Assembly (NCBI GenBank): GCA_910588695.1
Contig: CAJUOV010000003.1
Span: 69,043 to 133,042 of the forward strand
Reading direction: 5' to 3'
Origin: an uncultured Christensenellaceae bacterium
Lineage (GTDB): Bacteria; Bacillota; Clostridia; Christensenellales; Borkfalkiaceae
DNA length: 64,000 bases
Part shown: positions 26,511 through 34,936 of the stretch, piece by piece
Layout of the letters: every line of letters begins with the position of its first letter
Numbering within the stretch: the stretch's first letter is position 1
Notes under the pieces: model-generated
Databases searched by the model: none
Seen by the model: only the letters and a program-made list of their open reading frames with translations
Told to the model about the DNA's origin: nothing
Program-made: the position numbers and the translations under genes

Positions 26511-27374
26511 ATGAAAAAGTCAGTAGACGCCAAACGGTTTTTCATCGACTACAAATATTACGTCAAACCGAGATATCTCGAACGGCTCACGCTCATTCAG
26601 ATGGGAGAGCGGTTTTGCAGCAGCGAAGCGGGATACCCCGAACACGAACAGATTTGCTTCGAGATCACCTATGTGTACAACGGCGCGGCGGTCAATACGA
26701 TCAACGGCAAACCGTACCGCATGCCCGCGGGCACCTTTAATTTTTCTTATCCCGCGCAGAAGCACAGCATTTTTGCGGAAGGCGGAGACATGCGCTATTT
26801 CTTTCTGGGCTTTGTACCGGATGAATCGCATCCGCTCTATTCGGAATTGAAACGGCTTGCAAGCTCAAACGAACCCATATACGCCGCCGATACGTTTCAT
26901 ACGCATTCCGCATTTCTCGACGCGATTCTGAATCTCGAAACGGAAAACCATCTTTCGGATTTTGTACTCGTCAACTGTATCAATCAGATTTTGTGTAATT
27001 TCCTGCGTTCCTATTATCGGGAGCCCAACTACGTACTCAAATACGACGGCGCGACGGAAATCATTCTCTTCAATATCCTCTCCTATCTCGACGAAAATTT
27101 TCTTGAATTTCACAATCTGAACGCGCTTGCCGATAAGCTCGGATATTCCGCCTCTCACCTGAGCCATGTTTTTACCGCGGCAATGCAAAAGTCCCCCACC
27201 GCCTACGTTCTGAACAAAAAACTCGAATACGCCGTTCAGCTCTTAAAAGAGGACAACGTACCGCCTACAGAGATCGCCCGCCTTACCGGTTACGATTCCA
27301 TTCACTCCTTTTCCAAAGCGTTCAAAAAACGCTACGGGCTCTCTCCGTTGCACTATAAGAGCGAAAAAAAATAA
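26511..27374 (+). CDS. AraC-family transcriptional regulator
   Basis: This 287-residue regulator has an N-terminal cupin-like sensor (ITYVYNGAAVNTINGKPYRMPAGTFNFSYPAQKHSIF, about 50-90) and a C-terminal double helix-turn-helix (about 185-285: LNALADKLGYSASHLSHVFTAAMQKSPTAYVLNKKLEYAVQLL and PPTEIARLTGYDSIHSFSKAFKKRYGLSP). It is divergent from the GH1/ABC/amino-sugar operon and likely controls it in response to a sugar. No Shine-Dalgarno is visible before ATG 26511, and the promoter predicts a leaderless transcript; the next Met (residue 31) would delete part of the sensor domain. Confidence 0.92.
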   Translation: MKKSVDAKRFFIDYKYYVKPRYLERLTLIQMGERFCSSEAGYPEHEQICFEITYVYNGAAVNTINGKPYRMPAGTFNFSYPAQKHSIFAEGGDMRYFFLGFVPDESHPLYSELKRLASSNEPIYAADTFHTHSAFLDAILNLETENHLSDFVLVNCINQILCNFLRSYYREPNYVLKYDGATEIILFNILSYLDENFLEFHNLNALADKLGYSASHLSHVFTAAMQKSPTAYVLNKKLEYAVQLLKEDNVPPTEIARLTGYDSIHSFSKAFKKRYGLSPLHYKSEKK

Positions 27375-27378
27375 GAAA

Positions 27379-27404
27379 AAACCCCGACGGGAGTCGGGGT
27401 TTTC
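27379..27404. terminator. Bidirectional intrinsic terminator between araC and lacI
   Basis: An AAACCCCGAC stem pairs with GTCGGGGTTT across a GGGA loop, with A-rich and T-rich flanks on both sides. It serves the convergent AraC (plus) and LacI (minus) genes. Confidence 0.88.
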
Positions 27405-27420
27405 GGTTCTTTTCATAATG

Positions 27421-28407
27421 TTATTCGTTTTCTTGAATGCTGACGTCGAAGTTCAGACGTTTGAATTCGCCCGCTTGCTTATCCTCCGTTCTGCGGGCGA
27501 TTTTTTCAAGCAACAGATCGACTGCGGCATCGACGATTTTCTTTTTATCCGACGCTACCGTAACAAAGGAAGTCGGCACGGGATACTCCGCATGAATATT
27601 ATCGTAACCGACGACAAGAATATCTTCGGGAACGCGGATTCCCTTTTTGTGCAGACAGGAGATACAGCGCAGCGCCATAATATCGTTGAAACAGAAAATC
27701 GCGTCGGAATTTTTTTCGACCAGTTCGTCCACCAAGGGTTCGATATAGTCCTCTTCCATATACACGGTATGATCGGCTTGATATGTATATCCGTGCGCGG
27801 CAAGTCCCTGAACAAGTCCGTTAAGACGGCGCTGCGAACATTCCACGGATCGGGAAGTGCCGAGGTAGCTGACGTTCTTCCGCTGTTTTTTCATGATGTA
27901 TTCGCCTACAAGATAGCCGCCGCGAAAGTCGTCGGTAGAGACGGAATCCACTTCGAGTTCCTTGTTCTGACGCCCGAGCAACACCGTCTCGATGCGGTTC
28001 TTTTTAAGAACTTCGAGTACTTTCGGCTGGGGTTCGATAAATGTGATGATCCCGTCTACCTGTCTGCCCAAGATGTTGCTCAGATCTTCTGTTCTGATTT
28101 TATTGTAAATTCCCGCAAAAATGATAACGTCGTAACCGAACCGATTGAGACGGTTGAACAGTAAATCGGTCATGATCATGTAGTAAGGGTTGACCAGCGT
28201 ATCGAAAACGATCGCCACCATTTTAGACTGACCGTATCTCAAACTCGTGGCGACACGGTTCGGGACATACCCCATTCTGTCCGCGACTTGAAGGATTTCT
28301 TTGCGGCATCGCTCGCTGATTCCGCCTGCGCCGCGGATCGCCTTGGAAACCGTATTGACGGTCACACCCAATTCGTCTGCAATGTCGCAGAGCCGAATGT
28401 TCTTCAT
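27421..28407 (-). CDS. LacI/GalR-family transcriptional regulator
   Basis: This 328-residue repressor-type regulator has the LacI helix-turn-helix at residues 4-25 (IRLCDIADELGVTVNTVSKAI), the hinge region with NRVATSLRYGQS, and a periplasmic-binding-fold effector domain (KMVAIVFDTLVNPYYMIMTDLLF onward, QVDGIITFI, VGYDNIHAEYPVP). ATG 28407 has GGAGAG upstream; the earlier in-frame TTG is weaker. It follows the 37.2-28.6 kb GH43/ABC unit and may control it. Its own promoter is a perfect consensus. Confidence 0.94.
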   Translation of the reverse strand: MKNIRLCDIADELGVTVNTVSKAIRGAGGISERCRKEILQVADRMGYVPNRVATSLRYGQSKMVAIVFDTLVNPYYMIMTDLLFNRLNRFGYDVIIFAGIYNKIRTEDLSNILGRQVDGIITFIEPQPKVLEVLKKNRIETVLLGRQNKELEVDSVSTDDFRGGYLVGEYIMKKQRKNVSYLGTSRSVECSQRRLNGLVQGLAAHGYTYQADHTVYMEEDYIEPLVDELVEKNSDAIFCFNDIMALRCISCLHKKGIRVPEDILVVGYDNIHAEYPVPTSFVTVASDKKKIVDAAVDLLLEKIARRTEDKQAGEFKRLNFDVSIQENE

Positions 28408-28439
28408 AGTACTCTCCAAAATTCAATAAACTGTTATTT

Positions 28440-28468
28440 ATTATAACAATTCCCGCTCTTACTGTCAA
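28440..28468 (-). promoter_or_regulatory. Consensus promoter of the lacI-type gene
   Basis: TTGACA (28468-28463), 17 bp, TATAAT (28445-28440) on the minus strand. An imperfect inverted repeat AATAAAT...GTTTATT follows it, near the start site, and could be an autoregulatory operator. The rest of 28500-28607 holds no gene; it is T/A-rich with weak hairpins after the permease. Confidence 0.85.
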
Positions 28469-28607
28469 TCTGTTTACCGTTTGCGTCCCGTAACGGCACG
28501 TGACTAGAACAACCTCTTTTTCGGTTTTTTCGTCTTATATCAAAAATCCGCAGACCTGCGAGCAACCCGCGCCCGAAAAGCAGTTCTTTTTTTTCGTTGC
28601 GCAAGCG

Positions 28608-29486
28608 TCAATCTTTCATGCCCGAAGTCGCGATCCCTTCGATCACCTTCTCCTGCGTGAGCATGAAAAGAATGAGCACGGGGATCGCCGAGGTGATCGC
28701 CGCGGTCATGGTAAGCCCTAAATCATAATTATACGAACCCTGCATCAAACTGAGCCCTACCGGGAGAGTCATCATGATCATATCTTCCGCGCCCATTATG
28801 ATCTGCGGCCACATATAGTCGTTCCAATTGCCGAGGAACGCGAACAATCCCGCTACCATGAATGCCGAAGACGAGAGCGGAAGCACGATTCTGAGAAAAA
28901 CCGTGAGCTGCCCCGCGCCCTCCACTTCCGCCGCCTCCACGAGCGACTTGGGAATTCCGAGAAAAAACTGTCTCATAAGAAAGAGCCCGAACACGCCCGC
29001 CGCCCCGGGAACAATGAGCGCAAGCGGGGAACCCACCCAATTAAACGAAACCATCATGTTGTACATGGGCACAAGGTTGATCACGCTCGGAATCATCATG
29101 GTTGCCAGCACGCAGGTAAAGAGCACGTCTCTTCCCTTGAAACGGAGCATACCGAACGCGTAAGCCGCAAGCGATACGACGACAAGGTGCAGAATCGTAT
29201 ACAACGCCGCCGTGTAAATACTGTTCCAAAGCCACATAAGAACGGGAAACTGCTCGGATTCGGCAAACAGTCTCGCGTAGCGCGAAAATGTAATTTCTCT
29301 CGGAATAAAACTGAGCAGGTGCGCATCGATATCCGCATCCGTCTTGAATGAAGTTACAAATCCCCACACGAGCGGCAAAAGCCATAGAACGGTGATCGGA
29401 ATAAGAATTGCCATAGAGATCACACGCCCCTTTTGCAGGCGGAATTTCCGTTTTTTTACGCTCTTGTCCGCGCAGACTTCCGTCAT
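28608..29486 (-). CDS. Sugar ABC transporter permease, MalG type
   Basis: This 292-residue membrane protein is the last gene of the second GH43/ABC unit. It has a basic N-terminal tail (KKRKFRLQKGR), about six spans, and the coupling loop LVEAAEVEGAGQLTVFLRIVLP. The C-terminus ends VIEGIATSGMKD, a common end for this subfamily. An AAGGAAGGGGG site lies before ATG 29486, one base after the stop of the upstream permease. Confidence 0.93.
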   Translation of the reverse strand: MTEVCADKSVKKRKFRLQKGRVISMAILIPITVLWLLPLVWGFVTSFKTDADIDAHLLSFIPREITFSRYARLFAESEQFPVLMWLWNSIYTAALYTILHLVVVSLAAYAFGMLRFKGRDVLFTCVLATMMIPSVINLVPMYNMMVSFNWVGSPLALIVPGAAGVFGLFLMRQFFLGIPKSLVEAAEVEGAGQLTVFLRIVLPLSSSAFMVAGLFAFLGNWNDYMWPQIIMGAEDMIMMTLPVGLSLMQGSYNYDLGLTMTAAITSAIPVLILFMLTQEKVIEGIATSGMKD

Positions 29487-29487
29487 G

Positions 29488-30438
29488 TCAATCCCCCTTC
29501 CTTTTCGATAATCGATTCTGAACGATGCTGATCGCGATCATGATGATTCCCATGCACACGGACATTGCGGAAGCAACGCCGGGGTTGGCGTTTGCGCCCA
29601 TGCCGATGCTGCGGATCCGCATCATCAAAACGGTAGTGGTAAAATTGCCGTCGATCACGGGTCCGCCGTTCGTTAAAAGCTGAGGCTGACCGTAGATGTT
29701 AAAAGAAGCGATCATGGTCATTAAAAGACAGAGCACGATCTGATTTGAAATTTCCGGAAGCGTGATATGCCAGAACGAACGGAACGCGCCCGCTCCGTCG
29801 AGCCTCGCCGCCTCGTACAGCGAACGATCCACGTTCTTCATACCCGCACTGAAAATGACCATATTCGTACCGATCGTCCACCACAGCGTAACGATCAGAA
29901 TGGCGATCCACGCCCACGGCTGCGCGTTCAGCCAGTTGGGTCCGCCGATCCCGACTTTTTTCAAAAACTCATTGATCACGCCGCCGTTCGTATAAAACTG
30001 CCATGACCATATGATGACGACGGTCGAAATGGAGAGAACGGTAGGCGCGAAAAGGGCAAAGCGGAAGAAGCGGAATCCGTAGGGTTTGCGATCGAGAAGC
30101 CCCGCAAGCAAAAGAGGCAATACGATCAGAAGCGGAACGGAAATCGCAACAAACAAAAGCGTGTTTTTCAAACCGTTCCAAAAATAAGAAAAGTAGATGC
30201 TCTCGCTGTTAAAAAGAATCTTAATATAGTTTGCAAATCCCGCGAAAGAGGTTCGGCTTGCGTCAAACATATTCCAGTTGAAGAAACTGATCGCAATCCC
30301 GAATACAAACGGAAAGATCACGAACATGCAGAAAATAATGCCGAAAGGAAGTAAAAACGCGATCGGCACCAGCGCCTTTTTCAGACGGAGCGAACGGCTG
30401 CCTTTTACAGCTTCTTTTACGGCGCAAGTCTGTTTCAT
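29488..30438 (-). CDS. Sugar ABC transporter permease, MalF/UgpA type
   Basis: This 316-residue membrane protein has a first span (VPIAFLLPFGIIFCMFVIFPFVFGIAISFFNWN) of UgpA/MalF type and the coupling loop LYEAARLDGAGAFRSFWHITLP. It lies three bases after the binding-protein gene and one base before the partner permease, so the three are cotranscribed. Confidence 0.93.
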   Translation of the reverse strand: MKQTCAVKEAVKGSRSLRLKKALVPIAFLLPFGIIFCMFVIFPFVFGIAISFFNWNMFDASRTSFAGFANYIKILFNSESIYFSYFWNGLKNTLLFVAISVPLLIVLPLLLAGLLDRKPYGFRFFRFALFAPTVLSISTVVIIWSWQFYTNGGVINEFLKKVGIGGPNWLNAQPWAWIAILIVTLWWTIGTNMVIFSAGMKNVDRSLYEAARLDGAGAFRSFWHITLPEISNQIVLCLLMTMIASFNIYGQPQLLTNGGPVIDGNFTTTVLMMRIRSIGMGANANPGVASAMSVCMGIIMIAISIVQNRLSKRKGD

Positions 30439-30441
30439 TGT

Positions 30442-31710
30442 TTAACCCTCGATCAGTTCTTTCGCTTCTTTGACAAGTTTAATCCCTTCCGTCTCGGCGT
30501 CTGCAAGCAGCGCGGCAAGGTCGTCTTGTCTGGTCTGCATTGCGGTGACGATGCGCGAATAGATGGGCGTATACGCTTCAAAATAATAGGGCGAACTTAC
30601 TCCGATCGCAAAATTTTCGACTGCGCCGAAATCATGAACGAACGGAAGCGCGCGGTATGCCTCGCTTTCTCTCGCCTTTTGGCTCGCAGGGATCTGCCCC
30701 GCCGTCGCCCATGTATCGGCATGCTTTGTCATGTACGAAATAAATTCCATCGCCGCCTTTTGCTTTTCTTCGTCCGCTCTCCTCTGTTTGGGCAGAACGA
30801 ACGTATGCGCGCGAACCCCGATCGTTGGCGATTCCTCGTTGAACATATACGAAAGCGGAATTACGCCGTAGTCAACGCTTGAAGATTTCAGATTATTCAA
30901 CATCCATACGCCGTTGATGTGAAAGAGCGCTTTGCCGTTACGGAACTGCATCAGATCCTGATCGTTGCCGAGACTGGTGGGCGAAAGTCCGTGTTCGTGA
31001 ACAAGATCGGTCAGCGCTTTTAACGCATTTTCCCCCGCTTCTGTGTTGAAACCCGGTTGATCGCCGTCTTTCACCTCTGCGCCGCCGAACTGATAAAGCG
31101 CGTTTGTATAGGTATAATCGCTCGGGAAGCCCGCCGCGATCGGCAAACCCCAAACTTTTCCGTCTGAATTGTCCGCCTTTTTGGCGCATGCAATGAGCTC
31201 GGAGCGGTTCGTCGGAATTTCACAGCCGTATTGCGCAAGTAGCGTTTTATTGTAGTAAATTCCCAGAGGATGCATGTCGAAAGGAACGGCATAGGTTTTG
31301 TCGCCGAATTTGAGCGAAGAGACGATGTTTTCGGGAAAGTCCGCCATGTCGATCTCTTCGCTTGCAATAAGATCGTCCAGGGAATACAAGAGCCCTTGAT
31401 TCGCATAGCTCTGCACGCGGTAAGAATGCATAATCGCAACGTCCGGTCCGCGGTTGATGGGAATATTGAGTTCGAGGTTTTCGTAATATACGTCTTCGCT
31501 CGAAAATTGTTCCGTCACAAAAATCTTTCCCTGATATTCTTTATTGAACGCGTCGACCATCTGGCGCATGACCGCGCCGTCCGCTCCCGTCAAAAGGTTC
31601 CAATAACTCAAATCGACGTTCGCTCCCGAGCCGCCCTTTCCCCCGCATCCCGTCAGGGCTACGGTTGCGGCAAGCGAAAGCGCGCCCGCGACATAAATTG
31701 CTTTTTTCAT
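30442..31710 (-). CDS. Extracellular sugar-binding lipoprotein
   Basis: This 422-residue family 1 binding protein has a lipobox Cys at 22 (ALTGC). Typical elements are DLSYWNLLTGADGAVMRQMVDAFNKEYQG at the mature start, RGPDVAIMHSYRVQSYANQGLLYSLDDL, and FISYMTKHADTWATAGQIPASQKA near the end. It precedes two permeases and follows two surface glycan-binding lipoproteins. An arabinan- or xylan-derived oligosaccharide is a reasonable guess from the GH43 enzymes in the same unit. Confidence 0.92.
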   Translation of the reverse strand: MKKAIYVAGALSLAATVALTGCGGKGGSGANVDLSYWNLLTGADGAVMRQMVDAFNKEYQGKIFVTEQFSSEDVYYENLELNIPINRGPDVAIMHSYRVQSYANQGLLYSLDDLIASEEIDMADFPENIVSSLKFGDKTYAVPFDMHPLGIYYNKTLLAQYGCEIPTNRSELIACAKKADNSDGKVWGLPIAAGFPSDYTYTNALYQFGGAEVKDGDQPGFNTEAGENALKALTDLVHEHGLSPTSLGNDQDLMQFRNGKALFHINGVWMLNNLKSSSVDYGVIPLSYMFNEESPTIGVRAHTFVLPKQRRADEEKQKAAMEFISYMTKHADTWATAGQIPASQKARESEAYRALPFVHDFGAVENFAIGVSSPYYFEAYTPIYSRIVTAMQTRQDDLAALLADAETEGIKLVKEAKELIEG

Positions 31711-31713
31711 TGT

Positions 31714-33237
31714 TTATTCAACCTCCGATCCGACTTTTGTGATTGTGACGGAATCGAACGTTACGTCGATATTCGCAGCCGTCGCGTTTATTTTACCGAG
31801 AAGAATTGATACTCTGATACTGTTGTAATCCTTATCCGCGGTAAAGTCTATCGTGAAAGTCTGGTATTCCGTCGTAAGATCCACGTATTTCGTCGCGCCG
31901 TCGACATAATCCTGCGTCTTGACGTCCATTACGTCGAGACGGATTCTGCGCGCCGCGCTGGATTTAACGGTAACGCTCAGGCGGTAGCTCTCTCCCGCTT
32001 TGAACTTTACGACATCCTGCTGATATAACTGAATATGATGTTCCGCATCGCTCGGATTGATCACCTTCACGGTGAGCTCGCCCGCGGCGAAATTCTCCGT
32101 ATACTCTACCTCTCCCGTGCCCTGCGTCTGCATCACTTCGAGATTCCACCCCGTCAGTCCCGCCGTAAAATCGGGATTGATGAGGTCGTATTCATTTTCC
32201 CGTTCGAAAGTCAGTCTTACATTCCGCAATACGGAAGCGGAATTTCCGTCCGCGTCCGTCGCACTGTATTCGAGCAAATAAGTGCATTCTTTCTTTGAAA
32301 ACGCGGGAACGATTCCCGATACCGAATATTCGAGCGCGTTGCCGTTTTTATCCGTACAGGTTACGCCCGCACGCGCGTCGAACGAATGACTGCCGCTCAC
32401 AAGTTTTAACTCTTCAACTCCCGCAAATACGGGAGCGTTCCCGTTGTCCGCAAGTTTTTCGATATATACGTTGTCGATAAAAACGCTGTGTTCGCCCTCG
32501 TCCCCCGGAAGTTGCCATCCGAGATAGATCACCGCCTTCGTATCCATTACGTCCGCGTCGGAAGTGTAAGTGAGCGAATATTTCTGCCAGTCTTCGGTGA
32601 GCTTAACTGCCTTTGTGCCGACCTGCATCATACGGTTTTCGTTGTTGACTTCTTCGAATCCCGCCGAAACCGAATGACCCGTCGCGCTCTTCGCGTCAAA
32701 AGTGAAGCGGTAAGTAACGCCCTTTGTCAGATACAGATTCTTTTGGTAAAATTGTAAACTCCACCACTGGTTGCCCGAGTTCTGAATCGAAAACGTCGCC
32801 TCTTCGTTTTTGACGGCATAGGTGCCTTTGCCGCTCGACGTATCGAATTTCCACGGCTTATAGGTCGCTCTGTTGTCAAACTTTCCGCCGCCCACGTTGT
32901 GCGCAACAGCAACGGAAATTCTGCGTTCTTTCGTAAAATAATCCCCGTTCTGATTCATGACTTCGTATTCCACGGTATACCTTCCCGTGTATTCGCTGTC
33001 GAAATTATCGTCGGCAGTCACTTCGAGCGTATCCGTAATATCCACGCCGTCATAGCGTACCCGAATCCCTTCGGTAAGATCGAAATTGTCGCCGCGGGCG
33101 ATCGACATATCGTCGCAGCCTTCCCACACGATCCCTTTTTCTTGCTCCTGATTCCCGGGGTCGCTTTGATTGCACCCTGCAAAGATAAAAAGACTTGCAA
33201 GGATTGCCGTGATAGAAATGATTAGTCCTTTTTTCAT
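31714..33237 (-). CDS. Surface lipoprotein with Ig-like and two CBM4/9-like domains
   Basis: This 507-residue lipoprotein has a lipobox Cys at 22 (FIFAGC). It starts at ATG 33237 with AAGGAG upstream. An Ig-like domain (about 35-105: GIRVRYDGVDITDTLEV...YTVEYEVMNQNG) is followed by a CBM4/9-like domain (about 110-260, WWSLQFYQKNLYLTKGVTYRFTFDAKS). A second Ig-like domain comes next, then a second CBM4/9-like domain (about 355-505, NPDFTAGLTGWNLEVMQ...DVTFDSVTITKVG). No catalytic domain is visible. It likely binds polysaccharide for the adjacent GH43 enzymes and importer. Confidence 0.85.
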   Translation of the reverse strand: MKKGLIISITAILASLFIFAGCNQSDPGNQEQEKGIVWEGCDDMSIARGDNFDLTEGIRVRYDGVDITDTLEVTADDNFDSEYTGRYTVEYEVMNQNGDYFTKERRISVAVAHNVGGGKFDNRATYKPWKFDTSSGKGTYAVKNEEATFSIQNSGNQWWSLQFYQKNLYLTKGVTYRFTFDAKSATGHSVSAGFEEVNNENRMMQVGTKAVKLTEDWQKYSLTYTSDADVMDTKAVIYLGWQLPGDEGEHSVFIDNVYIEKLADNGNAPVFAGVEELKLVSGSHSFDARAGVTCTDKNGNALEYSVSGIVPAFSKKECTYLLEYSATDADGNSASVLRNVRLTFERENEYDLINPDFTAGLTGWNLEVMQTQGTGEVEYTENFAAGELTVKVINPSDAEHHIQLYQQDVVKFKAGESYRLSVTVKSSAARRIRLDVMDVKTQDYVDGATKYVDLTTEYQTFTIDFTADKDYNSIRVSILLGKINATAANIDVTFDSVTITKVGSEVE

Positions 33238-33256
33238 AATTGCTCCTTGATTGGCT

Positions 33257-33284
33257 GTCTTTCCCCGCCGAAGCGGGGAAAGAC
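33257..33284 (-). terminator. Intercistronic hairpin with UUCG tetraloop
   Basis: GTCTTTCCCCGC pairs perfectly with GCGGGGAAAGAC; on the minus strand the loop is C(UUCG)G, an exceptionally stable form. No T-run follows, so it is more likely an mRNA stabiliser or partial attenuator between two lipoprotein genes than a full terminator. Confidence 0.6.
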
Positions 33285-33303
33285 CGATTGCATGCATTCA
33301 GTT

Positions 33304-34847
33304 TCAGTCGCCGTCTTTCTCGTCTGCGGAAAGATTGATTTCAGCCGCATCGGATCTGCGGAACGGAAGCGCTTCTACCGCATAATTCGCAGGCTCCTGC
33401 TCCGTTTCCGGAAGCACGATTTCCGCGCGTTGAAGTCCCGAAACTCTGATCGTACAATTTTCTCCGCCCATCGCAAGCTGCGTATTTCCCATATCGCGTA
33501 CATAAGAATGCTTCAGTTCTCCGTCGATCCACAGATAGGAAACCCCGTCCTTATAGCCGACTTTGAGATTGATCGTTACGTTATCTTCGCTTGACTTCCA
33601 TTCCTTGATCGGTGTCCAACCGTTCCATCCGCCGTTCGTCTGAACGTCCATGAAAATGCAGATCGTCGTATCGGTTCTGCGTTCGACCGCGAAACGCACG
33701 CAATTCTGCTCGTCTTGAAAGATAGGGAACACCGCCTGCGAAAGCCCGCCGCTGTTGTAGCTGGAAAGATTGACCGTAAAGCTCGCCGCCCAATCGGTAC
33801 CGCCTACGGGCAGTCCGTCCGCATAGGGGAATGCTCTTCCGTAGCCTCTGGAAGTTTTTTCGTATACTCCCGCAGTCTCCGTCTCCGCAAAAATGTTGTC
33901 GCTTACAAGGTCGGCATAGATATGGTCGCCGAACGCGCGCGTCGTCTCGGCAAGGTAATCGGCGTATTTCTCGTCGGTATTCCCGTAATCGCGCACCATT
34001 TCAAGCGTCAGCGCGCAGTTCGCCGCGCCTACGCCGATGTGAGCGTCATCGCCCAATCCGATATCGACTTTTCCGCAATATGCTTTATCGATAAATATAT
34101 AGGCGGCTCCTCCCTCCGACATAACGGCGATCTCCACGTCGGAATAATCGAAGGTTCTCAGCGTTTCGGCATGCCCGTATGAATTTTCGCCGTCCATATA
34201 TTCGCTGGTCAACGTGTAGGTGTCGTCCGCATTCGCAGTATAGACAAACCGCACGGCTTTTGTCGCACTCTCTTTTACGACAACGTCGAAATAGGAATTC
34301 TCCTCGGTCTCCGTCATCGCGGCGTTGCCCGTCAAAAGTTTTCCGTTTCCTTTCAGCGCGCCCGACGCGCCGTAATAGTAGGAAGCGCCATACTCCCCTT
34401 TCGTCTTTTCGTATACGCCGTTATCGATTGCTTTGAATACGTTTTCTCCCTCGTCGAGCGCCGCGTGCTTGCCGAACGGATTTTTGAAAATAACGTTGAC
34501 TTTGAAGGTTACCTCATGGTGCGCCGTCTTGGCGGTAACCGTCGTCGAAGTGTTTCCCGTATTTCCCTTTACGCTGTTTCCCGTGATCGTGATGTTTTTC
34601 CCCTGGAACGAATATGTGATTTCGCCTTTTCCCGCCTCTGTGGAAAACTCGGGCGTAATCGTCGCGTTCTCGCGGTAATACACGGTTACGTCTGCAATCG
34701 AAAGAGATCCGTAATCCGTCTGCGAATTATCGGTATTACCCCCCCCGTTCCTCCGCCGTTTCCCTGATCGCCTCCGCAGGCTGCGAAGCAAGCAAGACCC
34801 AGCGTCAAAACCAGACCGGATGCCAGCGCGATAATTGTCTTTTTCAT
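33304..34847 (-). pseudogene. Surface lipoprotein gene interrupted by a G8 tract (possible phase variation)
   Basis: ATG 34847, with GGGAGG upstream, opens a clear lipoprotein signal (MKKTIIALASGLVLTLGLAC then FAAC, Cys24) and a Gly-rich linker. At 34746-34739 a run of eight G shifts the frame, and translation would stop after about 53 codons. The other frame continues uninterrupted to 33304 (about 480 residues). It starts with an Ig-like segment (SIADVTVYYRENATITPEF) and is followed by two laminin-G/GH-associated beta-sandwich-like regions (TSRGYGRAFPYADGLPVGGTDWAASFTVNL). One more G restores a single frame. It is a phase-variable gene caught OFF, or an assembly error. Confidence 0.8.
34739..34746 (-). 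repeat. G8 homopolymer causing the frameshift
   Basis: Eight G on the minus strand lie just after the lipobox-coding region. Nine would join the signal peptide to the long downstream frame. Confidence 0.85.
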
Positions 34848-34885
34848 AACTGCCTCCCTTAACATGATTTAATATTTTTCAATCG

Positions 34886-34901
34886 GCGGAAATTTTTCCG
34901 C
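34886..34901. terminator. Small intercistronic hairpin
   Basis: GCGGAAA and TTTCCGC form a 7-bp stem with a 2-base spacer between the second GH43 gene and the broken lipoprotein gene. It has no T-run on the minus strand, so a termination role is uncertain. Confidence 0.35.
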
Positions 34902-34936
34902 TTTCTCGACTTGTAAAAAACCCTTACGGGCAAGAA

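Noticed and set aside
34900..34935. Strong terminator after the second GH43 gene
   Set aside because: CCC-GTAA-GGG followed by six T has a stem of only three to four pairs, too weak to call.
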